In this document: positions 60,938 through 64,000 of the stretch, piece by piece
How the letters are laid out: every line of letters starts with the position of its first letter
Numbering within the stretch: the stretch's first letter is position 1
NCBI GenBank assembly: GCA_016715195.1
Contig: JADKBB010000001.1
Coordinates: 220,839 to 284,838 of the forward strand
Source: Candidatus Villigracilis proximus
Lineage (GTDB): Bacteria > Chloroflexota > Anaerolineae > Anaerolineales > Villigracilaceae
Direction of reading: 5' to 3'
DNA: 64,000 nt
Position numbers and translations under genes: made by a program
The notes under the pieces: generated by a model
Seen by the model: only the letters and a program-made list of their open reading frames with translations
What the model was told of the DNA's origin: nothing
Databases searched by the model: none

Positions 60938-61498
60938 ATGACCAGAGACGATATTCTTGATGCCGCTGCACAGGTCTTTCGCCAGAAAGGCTTTCATGGC
61001 GCTTCCATGTCTGCAATTGCTGAGGCTGTGAATCTGCAAAAAGCCAGCTTGTATCACCACGTCACATCCAAGCAGGAGATCTTACTTGCGCTTTTGGATC
61101 GCGCTCTTTCCATGCTGACCGATCATATCGCCGCCATCGCCGCTCAGAATATCCCCGCCGACCAAAAACTCAGGCAAATGATCCGCGCTTATTTATCTGC
61201 GCTTGCCGAAAATGGCGATCTCACGGCCGTTCTTTTATTTGAACATCGTTCACTCGATAAAAAATCACATGCCCGTCATGTCCCTCAACGCGATAAGTTT
61301 GAAGGATTATGGCGGGATGTTATTAATGAGGGAATTCAAACAAAGGTCTTTGATCTGAAAGACCCCGGACTTGCTGTGCGTGCATTGATGGGTGTGATGA
61401 ACTGGACACTCACCTGGTACAGCCCAGAAGGCGGCAAGACCATTGAGCAGATCGCAGATGAGTATTCTGATTTTGTATTGAAAGGTATGTTGAAGTAG
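60938..61498 (+). CDS. TetR-family transcriptional regulator
   Basis: A 186-residue repressor. The helix-turn-helix is ILDAAAQVFRQKGFHGASMSAIAEAVNLQKASLYHHVTSKQEIL (residues 5-48). The C-terminal domain (TetR_C-like, ending VMNWTLTWYSPEGGKTIEQIADEYSDFVLKGM) resembles fatty-acid regulators of the FadR/KstR2 type. ATG at 60938 has AAGGAG seven bases before it. It probably senses an acyl-CoA and controls the two acyl-CoA dehydrogenases downstream and itself through the palindrome at 60910. Confidence 0.9.
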   Translation: MTRDDILDAAAQVFRQKGFHGASMSAIAEAVNLQKASLYHHVTSKQEILLALLDRALSMLTDHIAAIAAQNIPADQKLRQMIRAYLSALAENGDLTAVLLFEHRSLDKKSHARHVPQRDKFEGLWRDVINEGIQTKVFDLKDPGLAVRALMGVMNWTLTWYSPEGGKTIEQIADEYSDFVLKGMLK

Positions 61499-61502
61499 AT
61501 CC

Positions 61503-61536
61503 GACCACTGTCCGTGGTCTATCGTCCATCGTCCAA
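61503..61536. repeat. Short hairpin and heptamer repeat
   Basis: GACCAC-TGTCC-GTGGTC forms a hairpin and runs into two ATCGTCC heptamers. It fills the TetR to acyl-CoA dehydrogenase spacer. Confidence 0.55.
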
Positions 61537-61552
61537 AAAGGAGAGCAGAAAA

Positions 61553-62641
61553 ATGTATTCGTTCGAACCAAATGAAGAGCAACAAATGTTGGTGGATGCG
61601 GTGGGGAAGTACGCCGCAAATGACCTTCGCCCTGCGGCGCACGACGCCGAAGAAGGTCACGAACTGCCGAAGAAACTTGTCAGCAAGGGTTGGGAACTTG
61701 GATTGTTGCAAGCCTCGGTTCCAGAATCCTATGGCGGCTTTGGTGATCGTTCCGCGGTCACAGGCGCGCTTGCTGTCGAAGAGATGGCCTTTGGTGACCT
61801 CGCGGGCGCACTGGCCGTCATGACCCCGTCTCTTTTTGCCACGCCCGTTTTGCTGGGCGGCAGCGAAGAACAAAAGCAGGAATACCTCCCGAAGATCATC
61901 GGCGGCGACTGGGCGCCCTACACCGCCGCGCTGATCGAATTCAGTTTTGACTTCGACCCCAACGCCCTCAAAACCACTGCCAAAGCAAACGGCAACGACT
62001 ACGTGTTGAACGGCGAAAAAGTTTTCGTCCCGTTTGCAAAAGATGCCGAAGCCATGATCGTCTACGCCAATCTTGATGGCGAAACCCAAGGCTTCATCGT
62101 TTCCAAAAATGCTGCTGGTCTGCAAATCTCAGAAGAACGTGAAAAATTAATGGGATTGAACGCCCTGCCCATGTACCGAGTCAAATTGGAGAATGTCACC
62201 GCCAGCCGTCTTGGCGGCGCCTCTGGACATAACTTTGAGCTGATTCTGTCTTCGATGCGCATTGCCTCCGCTGCGGCCGCTGTCGGAGTTGCCAAGTCCG
62301 CTTTTGAATACGCAAAGACTTACGCAAAAGAACGTGATGCCTTCGGCGTGAAGATCGCCCAGAAACAGGCCATTGCTTTCATGCTCGCAGAAATGGCAAC
62401 CGAGATCGAAGCCATGCGCCTTCTCACTTGGGAAGCCGCCTGGAATCTGGACAACAACAAGGAAGACGCCAGCGTCTCTGCATACCTTGCTCACACCGGC
62501 GCAGCCGACATGGCTCTCATGGTCACTGACCGCGGCGTCCAGATCTACGGCGGACACGGCTACATCCGCGAGAATCCCGTTGAACTGCTCCTCCGCAACG
62601 GCCGCGGCTTTGCGATGCTTTTAGGACTGGCAATCGTCTAA
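61553..62641 (+). CDS. Acyl-CoA dehydrogenase-fold protein without catalytic Glu
   Basis: A 362-residue member of the acyl-CoA dehydrogenase superfamily. N-terminal MYSFEPNEEQQMLVDAVGKYAANDLRP, FAD-proximal SYGGFGDRSAVTGALAVEEMAFGD and the C-terminal helical domain with RDAFGVKIAQKQAIAFMLAEMA and QIYGGHGYIRENPVE. It ends RNGRGFAMLLGLAIV, so the usual LEGT/YEGT block with the catalytic Glu is replaced by LLGL and the tail is short. ATG at 61553 follows AAGGAG. It probably pairs with the next gene's enzyme as a non-catalytic subunit. Confidence 0.85.
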   Translation: MYSFEPNEEQQMLVDAVGKYAANDLRPAAHDAEEGHELPKKLVSKGWELGLLQASVPESYGGFGDRSAVTGALAVEEMAFGDLAGALAVMTPSLFATPVLLGGSEEQKQEYLPKIIGGDWAPYTAALIEFSFDFDPNALKTTAKANGNDYVLNGEKVFVPFAKDAEAMIVYANLDGETQGFIVSKNAAGLQISEEREKLMGLNALPMYRVKLENVTASRLGGASGHNFELILSSMRIASAAAAVGVAKSAFEYAKTYAKERDAFGVKIAQKQAIAFMLAEMATEIEAMRLLTWEAAWNLDNNKEDASVSAYLAHTGAADMALMVTDRGVQIYGGHGYIRENPVELLLRNGRGFAMLLGLAIV

Positions 62642-62692
62642 TTACCAATTACCAATTACCAATTACGGTAAATAGTAATTAGTAATTGGAGA
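62642..62692. repeat. AATTACC heptamer repeat
   Basis: Four AATTACC/AATTACG heptamers in tandem are followed by inverted units GTAATTA GTAATTGG. They fill the spacer between the two acyl-CoA dehydrogenase genes and could form a hairpin. Confidence 0.75.
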
Positions 62693-62707
62693 TTAACTGG
62701 AGAACCC

Positions 62708-63967
62708 ATGACCATCGATTTCGAAACCCCAAAACCAATTGCACAGATGCAAACCATGCTTAAATCTGTTGCTGAAAATATGATGCGCAGCACCTCGCGC
62801 GAATTTGACGAGAACGAACATTCCATCCCGTGGGATTATGTGGAATTCATGCACACTGCCATGCGCTCCATGGGCGGCGGCGGTGGATTGACCGTGACAG
62901 AAGATAAACCAAAAGAAGGCGCAGAGAAACGCCCTCCCATTGGTTATCAGAAACTTGCGGCACAGATCGAAATGCTTTCATGGGGCGATGTAGGCTATTA
63001 CCTCATCACCCCCGGCGGCGGACTTGGCGCAGCCGCCGTGCAGGCCGCTGGCTCACCCGAACAGAAAGCCAAATTCCTCGCCCGCTTCAATGACGATAAG
63101 CCGACCTACGCCGCCATGTGCATGACCGAACCCGGCGCAGGCTCAGACACTTCCGCGATCCGTACCCGCGCTGTGTTGGATGAAGCCACAAAAGAGTGGG
63201 TCATCAACGGCGAGAAGATCTTCGTCACCGGTGGAGATAAATCATTTATCGAATACGAAAAACTTGGCAAAGGCTTTATCGTCGTCTGGGCCAGCATTGA
63301 CCCATCCGCTGGCCGTTCTGGGATGCGTGCTTTTGTTGTTGAAAGCGGAACGCCTGGTGTGAAGATCACCAAGCTCGAACACAAGCTTGGCATTCGCGCG
63401 AGTGACACAGCCGCCATTTCACTTGTTGATGCTCGCGTGCCGTATGAGAATGTGTTGGGCAGCCCGACAGTAGAAAAGACCACGACTGGCTTCAAGGGTG
63501 CGATGGCTACTTTCGATGCGACCCGGCCTCTCGTAGCAGCATCAGGTATCGGCGTGGCAAGAGCCGCGCTCGAATTCCTCAAAGAGAAATTGAAAGAGAA
63601 CGGCGTCGAGATCCGCTACGGGTTGCCGCGTCAAAAATTATCCAACATCGAACGCGAAGTGATCGATATGGACATCATGCTCAAGTCTGCATGGCTGATG
63701 GTGTTGAAAGCGGTCTGGATGGCGGATAATAAAAAACCGAACGCGCTTGAGTCTTCGATGAGCAAGGTGCGCGCAGGTGATGTGGGCACGAAGATCACAC
63801 AGAAGGCCGTGGAAATTTTAGGCCCGCTTGGCTACAGCCGCGAGTTCCTGCTTGAGAAATGGTTCCGCGATGCAAAGATCACAGACATCTACGAAGGCAC
63901 TGGTCAGATCAATCGTCTCGTTGTGGCTCGCCAGATTTTGGGCTACACGGGCGCGGAGTTGAGGTAA
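62708..63967 (+). CDS. Acyl-CoA dehydrogenase (catalytic)
   Basis: A 419-residue flavoenzyme that oxidises acyl-CoA to enoyl-CoA. FAD-binding blocks are YAAMCMTEPGAGSDTSAIRTRA and INGEKIFVTGGDKS, substrate-domain HKLGIRASDTAAISL, and the C-terminus has ILGPLGYSREFLLEKWFRDAKITDIYEGTGQINRLVVARQIL with the catalytic Glu in YEGT. TGGAG precedes the ATG. Substrate chain length cannot be told. It probably forms a complex with the preceding homologue. Confidence 0.92.
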   Translation: MTIDFETPKPIAQMQTMLKSVAENMMRSTSREFDENEHSIPWDYVEFMHTAMRSMGGGGGLTVTEDKPKEGAEKRPPIGYQKLAAQIEMLSWGDVGYYLITPGGGLGAAAVQAAGSPEQKAKFLARFNDDKPTYAAMCMTEPGAGSDTSAIRTRAVLDEATKEWVINGEKIFVTGGDKSFIEYEKLGKGFIVVWASIDPSAGRSGMRAFVVESGTPGVKITKLEHKLGIRASDTAAISLVDARVPYENVLGSPTVEKTTTGFKGAMATFDATRPLVAASGIGVARAALEFLKEKLKENGVEIRYGLPRQKLSNIEREVIDMDIMLKSAWLMVLKAVWMADNKKPNALESSMSKVRAGDVGTKITQKAVEILGPLGYSREFLLEKWFRDAKITDIYEGTGQINRLVVARQILGYTGAELR

Positions 63968-63969
63968 TC

Positions 63970-64000
63970 ATGAAATATCACATCCACAAAGCAGTTGTCA
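63970..64000 (+). CDS. Start of next gene, possibly 3-hydroxyacyl-CoA dehydrogenase
   Basis: Only ten codons are visible (MKYHIHKAVV), two bases after the acyl-CoA dehydrogenase stop and with GAGG just upstream. The start KxxVV resembles the beginning of the NAD-binding domain of FadB-type 3-hydroxyacyl-CoA dehydrogenases, which would fit the pathway. This is a guess from context. Confidence 0.45.
   Translation, partial: MKYHIHKAVV

Noticed and set aside
61307..62125. A 272-codon minus-strand frame opposite the TetR and acyl-CoA dehydrogenase genes
   Set aside because: It spans two well-identified plus-strand genes and the spacer repeat and shows no domain of its own.
62642..62692. CRISPR array
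   Set aside because: The repeats are tandem heptamers without unique spacers, and no cas genes are present.

Overview
The window looks like a chromosomal segment of a heterotrophic Chloroflexota bacterium, probably class Anaerolineae. This is inferred from its gene content: several lipoprotein sugar-binding proteins with Ala/Thr/Glu/Pro linkers, ROK-type regulators, an Flp-type pilin, a Roadblock/LC7 protein, and no lipopolysaccharide or outer-membrane genes. No database search was possible. I see no rRNA, tRNA, CRISPR array, prophage or transposase gene.

Layout. (1) 1-9113, minus strand: an alpha-glucan/maltodextrin locus with three GH13 amylases, MalG/MalF-type permeases, a MalE-type lipoprotein and an MsmX/MalK-type ATPase. 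(2) 9194-11351, minus: a Gfo/Idh/MocA oxidoreductase and an MFS transporter. (3) 11447-17838, minus: a xylose-type ABC importer (xylH, xylG, and a binding protein in which two near-identical ligand-binding domains are fused in one chain) with a ROK/XylR repressor whose promoter carries a XylR-like operator. (4) 17940-33490: mostly housekeeping and small membrane or secreted genes (ferritin-like/VIT1 protein, eno, plsC-like, an orphan Flp pilin, pyrG, Roadblock protein, pth, mfd, uvrB with a LexA-type box, zinc-ribbon protein, Met/Gly-rich exported protein). (5) 33589-40237: a hydrolase, then on the minus strand a metal-homeostasis cluster of a DtxR regulator behind a DtxR-type box, an isoprenylcysteine methyltransferase-like protein, a membrane-anchored DtxR-FeoA protein, a two-gene FeoB and a CDF efflux pump. 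(6) 40281-50126, plus: an amino-sugar locus with ROK regulator, ROK-like protein, PIG-L deacetylase, ABC binding protein and two permeases, NagZ-type GH3 and a SIS-domain isomerase/deaminase. (7) 50199-60736: an ATP-grasp ligase, DinB, YfcC-type carrier, lipase, fused spermidine-synthase-like protein, DUF4013, hemolysin III, methyltransferase and YtxH proteins. (8) 60873-64000, plus: a TetR regulator and a fatty-acid oxidation operon with a paired catalytic and apparently non-catalytic acyl-CoA dehydrogenase.

How the genes work together. The window is dominated by carbohydrate capture. Two CUT1-type importers (maltodextrin and amino sugar) have only one CUT1-type ATPase between them, while the xylose importer has its own XylG. 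Each of the three binding-protein genes is followed by a hairpin before the next gene, a common way to express more binding protein than permease.

Quality note. At least ten genes are broken by single-base indels, often in short homopolymer runs, and one by an in-frame TGA at an expected Trp codon. Their coding frames are otherwise preserved. This fits residual consensus indels in a long-read assembly better than wholesale decay, but some lesions may be real. Such genes are reported as whole reconstructed units.
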